Shown in pieces: positions 31,079 through 39,269 of a DNA stretch of 64,000 nucleotides; within the stretch, counting starts at the first letter, position 1; each line of letters starts with the position of its first letter. The notes below the pieces were generated by a model. It was not told where the DNA came from, made no database searches, and saw only the letters and a program-made list of their open reading frames with translations. The stretch comes from Candidatus Woesearchaeota archaeon (GTDB lineage Archaea; Nanobdellota; Nanobdellia; Woesearchaeales; UBA10216): assembly GCA_016180065.1 (NCBI GenBank), contig JACPBY010000004.1, positions 1 through 64,000 on the forward strand, written 5' to 3'. Made by a program: the position numbers and the translations under genes.

Positions 31079-31196
31079 TTTTGCCGGCAAGTATGTCCCT
31101 TATCCCTTTGGCAATATCGTCTACCAGCTCGGCATCTACCTTTTCCTTCTGCTTCAGGCGCTTGTATTCTTCTTCAGATATCATAACCGTCTTCAT
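31065..31196 (-). CDS. Small antitoxin partner (43 aa)
   Basis: A 43-residue protein starting MKTVMISEEEYKRLKQ and ending DILAGKIREI, the pattern of the short antitoxins that pair with RelE-like toxins in archaea: an N-terminal beta strand and helix for DNA binding and dimerisation, and a C-terminal helix that grips the toxin. A TATA box (cttaaatag, near 31218-31228) gives a nearly leaderless transcript. It points toward the toxin gene and overlaps its end, an uncommon arrangement for such pairs. Confidence 0.65.
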   Translation of the reverse strand: MKTVMISEEEYKRLKQKEKVDAELVDDIAKGIRDILAGKIREI

Positions 31197-31293
31197 ACCG
31201 CTTTAATCAACCCTCCCACTATTTAAGCTTTTTCCTGTGGCAAGGGCAAAACTGCCAAAAGCTTATTAAGCCCCTGCTGCCCCCGCACCCTTT

Positions 31294-31872
31294 ATGCTTT
31301 CAAGGATAAAAGAGCTTGTTTCGGGGAATGAGTTGAAAGAGGGGGTTAAGGCTATGTCTGAAAGCCTGAAGCAGACCACTGCTGCGGTCAGGGAGCAGGT
31401 TGAGGCCATGGCTGCGCTAAGGAAGGAAAGCGAGGCAGCAAAGGCATCTGCTGCGGAGATGGCTGATGAGATAAAAAAATCAGCAAGCTATGCAAGGCAG
31501 ATGCAGGATGAGCTAAAGACAGCTGTTGCTGAAATCAAGGCTCTGTCTTCGCACATACAGGGCAGCGTGAAGCAGAAAATCGGCGAAGACCTGATGAGGC
31601 TGACTGAAGAGGTAAAAGCGAAGCTTGAAGGCGCTGACCGGCTCAAGGCTGAGATAGCCTCTGTGGCAGCTTCTGTGGGCAATGAGCTGAACAAGATCAG
31701 GGCTGACGCTACAAAACTTTCTGCGGTGACTGCAACGATAAAGGTTGAAGACTTTCAACTTACAAAGTTCTCGCAGCAGCTTGCAGCAGCCGATAGCGAG
31801 AAGCTGCGCCTGCTAAAGCGGATAGATGAGCTTGAGAGCATCATTGCGAAGATGCGAAGACAGCCCAGATGA
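31294..31872 (+). CDS. Coiled-coil protein
   Basis: A 192-residue, almost wholly helical protein with long runs of Ala, Glu and Lys in heptad order and no Cys or membrane segment. It starts MLSRIKELVSGNE and resembles generic structural coiled coils, so homology to a named protein cannot be claimed. Its stop overlaps the start of the pseudouridine synthase (ATGA), implying coupled translation. Confidence 0.65.
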   Translation: MLSRIKELVSGNELKEGVKAMSESLKQTTAAVREQVEAMAALRKESEAAKASAAEMADEIKKSASYARQMQDELKTAVAEIKALSSHIQGSVKQKIGEDLMRLTEEVKAKLEGADRLKAEIASVAASVGNELNKIRADATKLSAVTATIKVEDFQLTKFSQQLAAADSEKLRLLKRIDELESIIAKMRRQPR

Positions 31873-32579
31873 GCGTGAGTGAGGCAAAGATGTTGCAGCG
31901 AATCCAGAAAATCATTTCAGCAGCCGGCATAGCTTCACGGAGAAAGGCTGAAGACCTTATACTGCAGCGAAGGGTAAAGGTCAATGGCAAAACAGCAGTC
32001 ATAGGCCAGAAGGCTGATGCGGAAAGGGACGAAATAACTGTAGATGACAGCAGCATAAGGATTCCAAGGAAGAGGTATATTCTCCTTTACAAGCCCTCAG
32101 GCTGTGTTACCACGACTGCTGACAGGTTTGCGAAAATGAAGGTAACCGACCTGGTGAGCCTGCCTGAAAAGGTTTACCCTGTCGGAAGGCTGGATGCGGA
32201 TGCAGAAGGCCTGCTTATCATGACAAACGACGGCGAGTTTGCAAACAGGATAGCGCATCCAAGATATGAGACTGAAAAGGCCTATGTTGTCAAGCTGCGG
32301 CAAAATCTTGGCAGCGAGGATGTTGAAAGGATACGGCGCGGGATTTTCATTGATGGCAAAAGGGTTGCTGCAAGGATAAGGCTGCTGCACAAGGACGTTG
32401 CAGAGGTTGTTGTGCATGAGGGAATGCACAAGGTTGTGAAAAGGCTGTTCAAGGCAGTTGGCAATTATGTTCTTAGGATAACAAGGACAAGGATAGGCAG
32501 CATCGGGATTGGCAGCCTGAAGCCGGGAAAGTGGAGAGAGCTGGGCAGGGAAGAGATTGAGGCGCTAGTAAGACGTTAA
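31869..32579 (+). CDS. RsuA/RluB-family rRNA pseudouridine synthase
   Basis: A 236-residue enzyme that converts uridine to pseudouridine in rRNA. An N-terminal S4 RNA-binding domain (RIQKIISAAGIASRRKAEDLILQRRVKVNG) is followed by the catalytic domain with the active-site GRLDADAEGLLIMTNDGE (catalytic Asp in the first LDAD). Length and order match bacterial RsuA/RluB. The family is mainly bacterial, so the gene was probably acquired; archaea normally rely on Cbf5 and Pus10. It ends 4 bases into the convergent platform gene. Confidence 0.9.
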   Translation: MSVSEAKMLQRIQKIISAAGIASRRKAEDLILQRRVKVNGKTAVIGQKADAERDEITVDDSSIRIPRKRYILLYKPSGCVTTTADRFAKMKVTDLVSLPEKVYPVGRLDADAEGLLIMTNDGEFANRIAHPRYETEKAYVVKLRQNLGSEDVERIRRGIFIDGKRVAARIRLLHKDVAEVVVHEGMHKVVKRLFKAVGNYVLRITRTRIGSIGIGSLKPGKWRELGREEIEALVRR

Positions 32580-33622
32580 CCAAACCCTGTAAGGCCTGCG
32601 AATATGCTTGTGCCTACGCTCATGCCAATCGCATAGACTATCTGAGAGCCCAGGAAAAGGAAAGGTATGAACCTTATCCCGCCCTTGATGCTTCCCTTGG
32701 TTATGATGGAGATAATCATGCCGGCAAAAAGGGCTATGACCATTATGGCGTATTTTGAGAAGTCCTTGAACTTTTGCGGGTCTATCGCGACATTGCCAAA
32801 GCTTATCGGCATGGCAGAAGCCGCCCCACCTCCGCCTGACTCGCCAAGCTTGGAGCCGATGTTCTGGAGTATGGTGAGGAACTGGAACGAGAGCGTGAAA
32901 AGGCCAGGAGCAACTATGATGACTATCACAACAACGAAAATGACGTAAGACAGGTTTGTGGCAGCCATGTCAGCCTTCAGCTCCTTCGTCTGCTCTATGG
33001 TGTCAATAACCCGGTCAATGACATCGGCAACCCTGCCTCCTCCCTTCATGCCTTCAACGATAAGGTCAAAGGACCTTTTCAGCATCGGCGAGTCATATTT
33101 CTTTGTGAAGCTGGTGATTGCCTCGTCAACATCTGTTCCGGTCATCACTCTCTTGGCAGCCAGCCTTACTTCCTGGCTCAGCACGCCAAACTCCGGCTTG
33201 ATTGCACTCCACAATGACTTTTCAAATGGCATTCCTCCCTTGAGGTTCTCTGAAACAAGGCGCAGGAAATCAGGAAGCACAGCCTCCATTTTCTTGGTCC
33301 GGTTGAATATCCTGAGGTCAATGAATGAGTACAGCAGCACAACAGCTGCTGCTATGACCGCTCCATGAATGATTGCCCATGCAAGCAGTGCCATCAAAAA
33401 CTGCACAGGCAGGCTTTGGCTCTTCTCAATAATTATTCCCCAGACCTTGAAGATGAAAATGTAAGCAACGGGCAGTATGCTAAGCCAGAAAAGGATGCCA
33501 ATTGAGGAGTAAGGCACAGCGTCTATCCCTGCCTTGGCAAAATAAGCCTTGAGCTTTGGCCTCATGCGGTCAAAAACGAACGCCTTTCCAATCCCTTCAA
33601 ACAACTGGCTGCTGAATCCCAT
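32576..33622 (-). CDS. TadC/FlaJ-like platform protein (second pilus system)
   Basis: A 348-residue membrane protein of the T2SSF fold. It has two N-terminal hydrophobic segments, a cytoplasmic helical domain (LPDFLRLVSENLKGGMPFEKSLWSAI, then GGGRVADVIDRVIDTIEQTKELKADM), and three C-terminal membrane helices. The domain is present once, in contrast to the doubled protein at 7017-9251. It is the last gene of a four-gene minus-strand operon with a second platform protein, the ATPase and a repeat protein. Confidence 0.82.
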   Translation of the reverse strand: MGFSSQLFEGIGKAFVFDRMRPKLKAYFAKAGIDAVPYSSIGILFWLSILPVAYIFIFKVWGIIIEKSQSLPVQFLMALLAWAIIHGAVIAAAVVLLYSFIDLRIFNRTKKMEAVLPDFLRLVSENLKGGMPFEKSLWSAIKPEFGVLSQEVRLAAKRVMTGTDVDEAITSFTKKYDSPMLKRSFDLIVEGMKGGGRVADVIDRVIDTIEQTKELKADMAATNLSYVIFVVVIVIIVAPGLFTLSFQFLTILQNIGSKLGESGGGGAASAMPISFGNVAIDPQKFKDFSKYAIMVIALFAGMIISIITKGSIKGGIRFIPFLFLGSQIVYAIGMSVGTSIFAGLTGFG

Positions 33623-33638
33623 TTTTGCATCTCAACCC

Positions 33639-34460
33639 TTACATCTCAACCGAAGGCCTTGCAGCCTTAATCATCACAAGGAAGAATCCCTGTATGATTG
33701 CGAGCAAAAAAAGCACAGATATCAAGAGGGCGTTGCTTATTGAGATGTTGAGGAAGCTTGCTATTATCAGGAACATGGTAAGGCCAAGCGAAGGGGCAAC
33801 GCAAGCCGCAACCATGTATAGGAGCATGAGTGAATTCAGCTTTTTGCCGTATTCCTTTATCTCAATAATCTGCTCGCCAGCAATGGAAGCAAGTGTTGCC
33901 TTGAGGGGCCCTGTCACGTCTGTCCCGGTCTTCAGCGTCACAAGAAGCTGCCAAAGTATCCTCCTGAACTTTTCCGAAGAGGTGTAGTTCCTTGCCTGCT
34001 CAAGCGCATCCTCAACAGGCGTTCCGGTGTTTATCTCATCAACAATCTCCCTGAAGTATTTTGATGCAACCCCATAGCCCCTTGAAGCGTCAACAAGCGT
34101 GCCGATAATCGGGCTGCCGGACTCTATTTTCATCAGGATGTAGCGCCCTGCAAAAAGGACATCCTTGTCCATTTCCCGCTGCCTCTTCCTAATCATGCCC
34201 TTCGGGACGTTAATGAAGAAAAAAAACATCAGAACGGCTGAGCCAAAGGAAGCCAGCAGCACAAGCGCGAAAACCTTTTGGGGAGGGAGTGCCTTGGCTG
34301 TGGCGAAAAAGGCAAAGGCTGCGAAAGCCAAAGCGCCGTACTGGGAGAGGCGCAGAGCCCTTTTGAGGTACTGCTCAGGCGTCTGCTTGATGTGCGCCAT
34401 CCTGAGGTCTTTTTTCAGGCCCGGGAACCGCCTTACCAAGATCTTCTCTATCGCTGCCAT
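33639..34460 (-). CDS. Second TadB/TadC-like platform protein
   Basis: A 273-residue T2SSF-type membrane protein: two central hydrophobic helices (LAFAAFAFFATAKAL and VFALVLLASFGSAVLMFFFF), a cytoplasmic helical domain (MKIESGSPIIGTLVDASRGYG), and two C-terminal helices. A pair of distinct F-domain proteins next to one ATPase parallels the TadB/TadC pair of tight-adherence systems. It starts 3 bases from the ATPase stop and ends 17 bases before the other platform gene. Confidence 0.8.
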   Translation of the reverse strand: MAAIEKILVRRFPGLKKDLRMAHIKQTPEQYLKRALRLSQYGALAFAAFAFFATAKALPPQKVFALVLLASFGSAVLMFFFFINVPKGMIRKRQREMDKDVLFAGRYILMKIESGSPIIGTLVDASRGYGVASKYFREIVDEINTGTPVEDALEQARNYTSSEKFRRILWQLLVTLKTGTDVTGPLKATLASIAGEQIIEIKEYGKKLNSLMLLYMVAACVAPSLGLTMFLIIASFLNISISNALLISVLFLLAIIQGFFLVMIKAARPSVEM

Positions 34461-34462
34461 GG

Positions 34463-35929
34463 CTAAACCTTGAGCTTGTTAGAATAGTATTTTGCCATTA
34501 TTACGCCTATCTGGTGCACGTCGCTTATCTTGTTTGCAACAAGCCAATTAAGCACCTTCACTTTTTCTTGTATTTCCCTGGCTATCTCATCAGGGCCGAG
34601 CCCTGTGTAAAGCTCAAGCGTTTCAAGCAGCCGTTTAGGGGCTCCTGTCTGCATAATCCGGTCATTGGCGACGTCAAGCTGCATTATCACCTGTGAATCC
34701 CCGTTGGTTTCTATCTCGGCAAACTGCAAAGTCCTTCTCTTTCCAGTGCGCCTGTTCCTGTTCTGGACAAGTATGGCCGAAAGCGCCGAAAGCACTGCCT
34801 TGGGAACGTCAATTGGCGGGTTTGTGAACCTCATTATTGTTTCCTCAGCATTATTGGCGTGAAAAGTGCCATAAACAGAATGCCCGGTATGCATAGCCTC
34901 AAAAAGAACTTCTGATTCAGCTTTTCTTCTTATCTCACCCATTATGATTCGGTCAGGCCTCATCCTCAGGGAGTTCACAACCAGGTCAAGCATTGTCACT
35001 TCTCCCTTGCCTTCGGGATTGGGAAGCCTTGTCTCAAGAGGCACCCAGTGCAGCGTGTTTGGCAAGGTCAGCTCGCGAGTGTCTTCTATGGAAATTATCC
35101 TCTGGTTTGGAGGGAAAAAGTTGGCTATGGCGTTCAGGGCTGAAGTCTTGCCAGAGCCTGTGCCTCCTGCAATAATCATGGAAAGTTCGTGCTGTATGCA
35201 CAGCCACACCCATGCTGCTGTTTCAGGGTTCATGGTCCCGGAGTTTATCAAGTCTGTTATGGACCAGGGCTTTTCGGAAAACTTCCTGATTGTTATCGTG
35301 TTGCCCCTGCTTGAAATAGGGTTTAAAGTGGCGTTTACCCTGTCTCCTGTTTTCAGGTGGGCATCCATTAATGGCTTAAGAAGCGTTATCTCCTTGCCAA
35401 CCTCCCTGCCGATTGTGGTGGCGTAGTGCCTTACCCTGGCTTCTGTCGGGATTACAACGTTTGTCCTCAGCCAGCCGTGCTTCCTGTGATAAACCCAGAC
35501 CGGCTCATTTGCATTGTTGATGACAATCTCCTCAAGGTTGGCATCTTTCAGAAGGATTTCTATATTTCCCAGCCCGATGTTCTGCTGCATGACATGGCTT
35601 ACCAGCACGTTTGTTGTCTCATTGTTTATCCCTGGAAAATATTTTTTTATAAGCAGCCTTATTTCTTCCTCAAACCTCTTGCCAATGTCCTCCCCCCCTT
35701 CCGCCTCAGGCAGGTTTATGGTGCCAACCATGACCTTGGACAGAAACTCCTCCTTCAGCTTGTTAAGAATCCTGAGCGTTGTGTCGCTTATGTTCAGGAA
35801 AGAAATCGCATATATGGGTACAGTCTCCCCTTCTGCTGAGTAAATCTTAACGTCAACAACCACTCCGCTTATCTGGAGCTTGTAAGCGTCAATAAGCTGC
35901 TTCACGCTTTCTGAACCCGGAGGCGGCAT
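34463..35929 (-). CDS. TadA/GspE-like pilus motor ATPase (second system)
   Basis: A 488-residue secretion ATPase. Walker A is GGTGSGKTSALN (about residue 256), the Asp box ISIEDTRELTLP, Walker B RIIMGEIRR, and the His box YGTFHANNAEETIMRF. The N-terminal domain carries the usual LEEIVINNANEPVWVYHRKHGW. The ATG at 35929 overlaps the stop of the repeat-protein gene (TGATG) with ggagaggtg just upstream, so the longer in-frame start at 35944 was not used. Of the two ATPases in the window, this is the more canonical. Confidence 0.92.
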   Translation of the reverse strand: MPPPGSESVKQLIDAYKLQISGVVVDVKIYSAEGETVPIYAISFLNISDTTLRILNKLKEEFLSKVMVGTINLPEAEGGEDIGKRFEEEIRLLIKKYFPGINNETTNVLVSHVMQQNIGLGNIEILLKDANLEEIVINNANEPVWVYHRKHGWLRTNVVIPTEARVRHYATTIGREVGKEITLLKPLMDAHLKTGDRVNATLNPISSRGNTITIRKFSEKPWSITDLINSGTMNPETAAWVWLCIQHELSMIIAGGTGSGKTSALNAIANFFPPNQRIISIEDTRELTLPNTLHWVPLETRLPNPEGKGEVTMLDLVVNSLRMRPDRIIMGEIRRKAESEVLFEAMHTGHSVYGTFHANNAEETIMRFTNPPIDVPKAVLSALSAILVQNRNRRTGKRRTLQFAEIETNGDSQVIMQLDVANDRIMQTGAPKRLLETLELYTGLGPDEIAREIQEKVKVLNWLVANKISDVHQIGVIMAKYYSNKLKV

Positions 35930-38382
35930 CAGGCACCTCTCCATGTTGGCGGCAGCAATAATGGGCGCTTCACAGTTGCCCTGCTGAGGCTTTTAAGCTC
36001 CTCAATTTTCTTTTCAATATCACTTGTTCCAGCTTTGCCTTGTGATGCTGCCTGTACCGTTTGCTGCAGAACCTGCGGCGCAGCCTCAATGGATGTGGCG
36101 GCGGAAATGCCTGCGGGTTTTGCAGGCTGAGATAGCGCAACTGGCGCAGAAGGCTGGCTCGCATTACCTGCTTCAGCAGCCATGAGCTTCTGGAGGTAAG
36201 CGTCATGCTGGCTTGAAACATAATCAAATAAGGCTTTGTCTTCAGGGTAGCGATGCTTTAACAGGACATTGCGCATCCTGACATGGCCCAGCGCTGCCTT
36301 TAGCTGCTGAATCTGGCCGGTTTCGTAAAGCCTCCGGAGCGAGGCGGCCTTTCCGTAAAGCTCTGCTTCTTCGGTTATGCCTGCAGCCTTTGCAGAAATG
36401 GTTGGATTTGTCTTCGCAAGGCCAGGCAAGCCTTTTTGCAAAGCCGCCAGTTCTGAAGCTGCCTGCGGGATAAACGCAAGGTTTCCCCGCAATACTGCTG
36501 AGTGCGCATTAGCTATGAGCGTGATAATCTGCCCCGATGTTTCTTTTTGCCGGATTTGGCTGGCGTGCTGCTTTATGGCACTGCCAGCAGCGGCTGCCTG
36601 TGCCTCTATACCCTCAAGCGAGGCTGGCGCGGAAAGCAGCGACCTGTAAAGATGAAGCACCCTTTCCCTTGTTTCTGTTTTCCTGGCTGCAAATCCTTTC
36701 GGCAATGAGCTGTAAAGCCCGATGATTTTGAAGTAGGTGTCGTTGGCATGGTCATAGTTGCTTTTCTGCAGCTGCCTCTCCGCAACCTCCAGAAGCCTGG
36801 TTATGGCTGAAAGTGTCAGGGAAAAGCTGCCTGTTTTCAGCTGCTCTGCTTTCCTAAGATAAGCCTCGTAGGCCTGCACTATAAGATTTTGAAGCGTTGT
36901 TTCCTCATGCAGGAAGCCTTTGGGCATTTCATTGTATAACCGCTCTACTTTCTGATAGGCTTCCTCTGCTTCCATAAGCTCGCCTCTTTCAGTGTATGTC
37001 TTCATTGTGGAAAGCAGGGCTATTATTTCAGCTGACTTTGCCTTAAGCCGGTCAAGGTTCTTTTGCGTGTAAATCGCTGTTATAATGTTGTAAAGGCCAA
37101 GCAGCTTTTCCTGCAGTATGGCCTTCTCTTTCAGGAAGCCTACAGGCAGTTTTATGTAAAGCTTTTTTATCTGCCTGTAATGCTGAATGGCATTTTCTAT
37201 CCTGTCCTCATTTACAAGCTCCTGGGTTTCTTTCACAAGCCTCTCTATCTGCCTGACTGAGCCTTCAAACTTTGCCCTTACAGACTTCTCCCTCTGGTTT
37301 GACAGGGCGCTGTAGAAGTCAAGTATCTTCTCCTGCAGCCCATTTTTTTCCTCTGCAAAGCCTGGAGGCAGGTCGCCGTACTCGCGCTTTATCGCAAGGT
37401 AATACGACTCTGCAGTGCCAAACTCGCCTTTTTTCAGGAACTGCCTGCCTGCAGTCACCAGTGCGGTTACCTGGCTGCTTATTCTTTTAAGCTTTTCAAG
37501 GTTTAGCTGGTCTACTTTTTTTGACAAGTCCTTGTTGAACTTGGCAATGTCCTCCTCCATCTGCACTTTTTTCTCAACAAACTCCTTCGCAAGGTTTTCA
37601 TGCGCAAAATTCAGCTTTTCATAAATCTGCTTGGCTTCCTCAACCTTGCCTTCAGTCATAAGCTGGTAAGCCTGTCCAAGCATATCCTTGTACTCCTTTG
37701 TTTCCTGAATGCTCTGGAGCGTGACTATTTGGTCATGAAGCCGGTTTAAGTCATCCAGCAGCTTCTTCGCGGTTGCGTGAAGCCTTGAATAAGCCAGGTT
37801 TGCCTGGTCGAATTTGCCTTTAGCAACGTAGCTTTCAGCACCCCGCAAAGTTTCCTCAACTTCCCTCAGCGCATCATTAAGCACAACCTTTCTCTGCGGA
37901 GCTATCCCTGCCTGGACAACAAGCTTTTCATGCAGGAGCCTCAGCTTGCCAAGCATTTCAGAGGAGGTCTGCTTCAAAAGCCCGAATTCCCCTGCAAGCT
38001 TTTCCTCAGCTGCCTTCGTAAGAAGGTCTTTTGTTTCGTCAAAATCCACTTTCAGCCCTGAGATGTCCGCCCCCTCAGCCTTTTCTGCAGAGCTTTCAGC
38101 TGCTTTTTTGGCAAATGCCCCAAAATGAGCCTTCGCCTTTCCAGCAGGGCTTTCAGGAACGGTTATGTAAGGCGTTGTGAACTTGTACCTTATGGCTACA
38201 AAGCCATCCTCCTCAAGAAAGTTTGCCCACGCCTCAATAGTCTGCACTGGAACTCCAAGCAGCTTCGCTGCCTCAGTTATTGCTACTTCTTTTGAGCTCC
38301 TTACAAGGCTAAGAAGCCTGTCAGCGCCTGTCTTTACCTCTTCCGGCTTTTTCTCCTCAACTCCTGCTTCGGCATCAGACAT
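35929..38382 (-). CDS. Large helical repeat protein with N-terminal winged helix, pilus operon
   Basis: An 817-residue protein. Residues about 18-75 look like a winged helix (LLSLVRSSKEVAITEAAKLLGVPVQTIEAWANFLEEDGFVAIRY). From about 190 to 580 there are helical repeats of some 70-80 residues with a shared end: LPPGFAEEKNGLQEKIL, LPVGFLKEKAILQEKLL, MPKGFLHEETTLQNLIV and LPKGFAARKTETRERVL. A Pro/Ala/Gln-rich linker and a short helix close the protein. There is no membrane segment. It is the first gene of the second pilus operon and coupled to the ATPase, so it is probably a cytoplasmic scaffold or regulator of the motor. I know no characterised homologue. Confidence 0.8.
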   Translation of the reverse strand: MSDAEAGVEEKKPEEVKTGADRLLSLVRSSKEVAITEAAKLLGVPVQTIEAWANFLEEDGFVAIRYKFTTPYITVPESPAGKAKAHFGAFAKKAAESSAEKAEGADISGLKVDFDETKDLLTKAAEEKLAGEFGLLKQTSSEMLGKLRLLHEKLVVQAGIAPQRKVVLNDALREVEETLRGAESYVAKGKFDQANLAYSRLHATAKKLLDDLNRLHDQIVTLQSIQETKEYKDMLGQAYQLMTEGKVEEAKQIYEKLNFAHENLAKEFVEKKVQMEEDIAKFNKDLSKKVDQLNLEKLKRISSQVTALVTAGRQFLKKGEFGTAESYYLAIKREYGDLPPGFAEEKNGLQEKILDFYSALSNQREKSVRAKFEGSVRQIERLVKETQELVNEDRIENAIQHYRQIKKLYIKLPVGFLKEKAILQEKLLGLYNIITAIYTQKNLDRLKAKSAEIIALLSTMKTYTERGELMEAEEAYQKVERLYNEMPKGFLHEETTLQNLIVQAYEAYLRKAEQLKTGSFSLTLSAITRLLEVAERQLQKSNYDHANDTYFKIIGLYSSLPKGFAARKTETRERVLHLYRSLLSAPASLEGIEAQAAAAGSAIKQHASQIRQKETSGQIITLIANAHSAVLRGNLAFIPQAASELAALQKGLPGLAKTNPTISAKAAGITEEAELYGKAASLRRLYETGQIQQLKAALGHVRMRNVLLKHRYPEDKALFDYVSSQHDAYLQKLMAAEAGNASQPSAPVALSQPAKPAGISAATSIEAAPQVLQQTVQAASQGKAGTSDIEKKIEELKSLSRATVKRPLLLPPTWRGA

Positions 38383-38501
38383 TCATAAACCTCTTTTAAA
38401 GTCCTCTTTTTAATAGACTGCTAACTACTATGCAACGCCAGTCTTTGCAGCAGCGTTTAAGAAGATTTTTAACCACTGTTTAATAGAAAGAAGCAAACTG
38501 C

Positions 38502-39212
38502 CTATGCCTGAGGAGCCAACTCTGGACCCTGTAAGGCATCAGCACTGGCCTGTTCTTCTTCAGCCGTCTCTTGTGGTGCTGGCAGGCTGTCTTCTTTGCC
38601 TGCTGCTTCACCTTTTATCTCATTTTCCTTGCCTTCGCCGCGAATGAGGTTAAGCATCCTTACTTCCACTGCCTTGAGCGGGTAGGTCTTTTTAAGCTCA
38701 GCCTTCAGCGTTGTCTGGAGCTTTGCAGTTATTATTTCATTTATCAGTGACTCAAAGGAATGCTTTTTGACATACTTGGCAACACCGCTGATGAGAGCCT
38801 TCCTCAGCGAGCCGTGAACAGCGCTCTTGGTTGCTGTTTTTGTTATGAGCATAGGCTTTATAATGACCTTCTGGCCTGTCGAGGTTTCGCACACAAACGA
38901 CTCGTCAATCCTGTCAGAACCTCTCCTTACAATGCGCCTTATGGCAGAAGGCGCCATCTCGCATCCTACGACGTCTGCAATCCCTGTGTCATTCTCAACA
39001 GACATTACAACAAACCTGAGCGTTACCGACTGCTGCCTTATGTCACCTGTAAGGTTCGCAAGGTTCGCAGCTACAGTCCTGCCAATGAGCAGTTCAGGAG
39101 CAGGTGCATAGCACTCACCAAGAAAAGCGTTGTCAAAGAACTTGCTAGCCTGTATTGGAAGCCACTTCTTCTTCACAACCTTTGCCTTCAATGCCTGCTT
39201 TGCATCTGCCAT
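38502..39212 (-). CDS. rps3ae: Ribosomal protein eS1 (S3Ae)
   Basis: A 236-residue small-subunit ribosomal protein of the archaeal/eukaryal eS1 family. Recognisable segments are KKKWLPIQASKFFDN, the region RFVVMSVENDTGIADVVGCEM, RIDESFVCETSTGQKVIIKPMLITK, and PLKAVEVRMLNLIRGEG. The last 35 residues are an acidic, Gln/Glu/Ala-rich tail. It lies alone between the pilus operon and gyrB. Confidence 0.93.
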   Translation of the reverse strand: MADAKQALKAKVVKKKWLPIQASKFFDNAFLGECYAPAPELLIGRTVAANLANLTGDIRQQSVTLRFVVMSVENDTGIADVVGCEMAPSAIRRIVRRGSDRIDESFVCETSTGQKVIIKPMLITKTATKSAVHGSLRKALISGVAKYVKKHSFESLINEIITAKLQTTLKAELKKTYPLKAVEVRMLNLIRGEGKENEIKGEAAGKEDSLPAPQETAEEEQASADALQGPELAPQA

Positions 39213-39269
39213 CAGGCTTTTGAGGATTGGCAGGTGGTTTAAAAAGGTTACGATGCCTGCACACGATGC

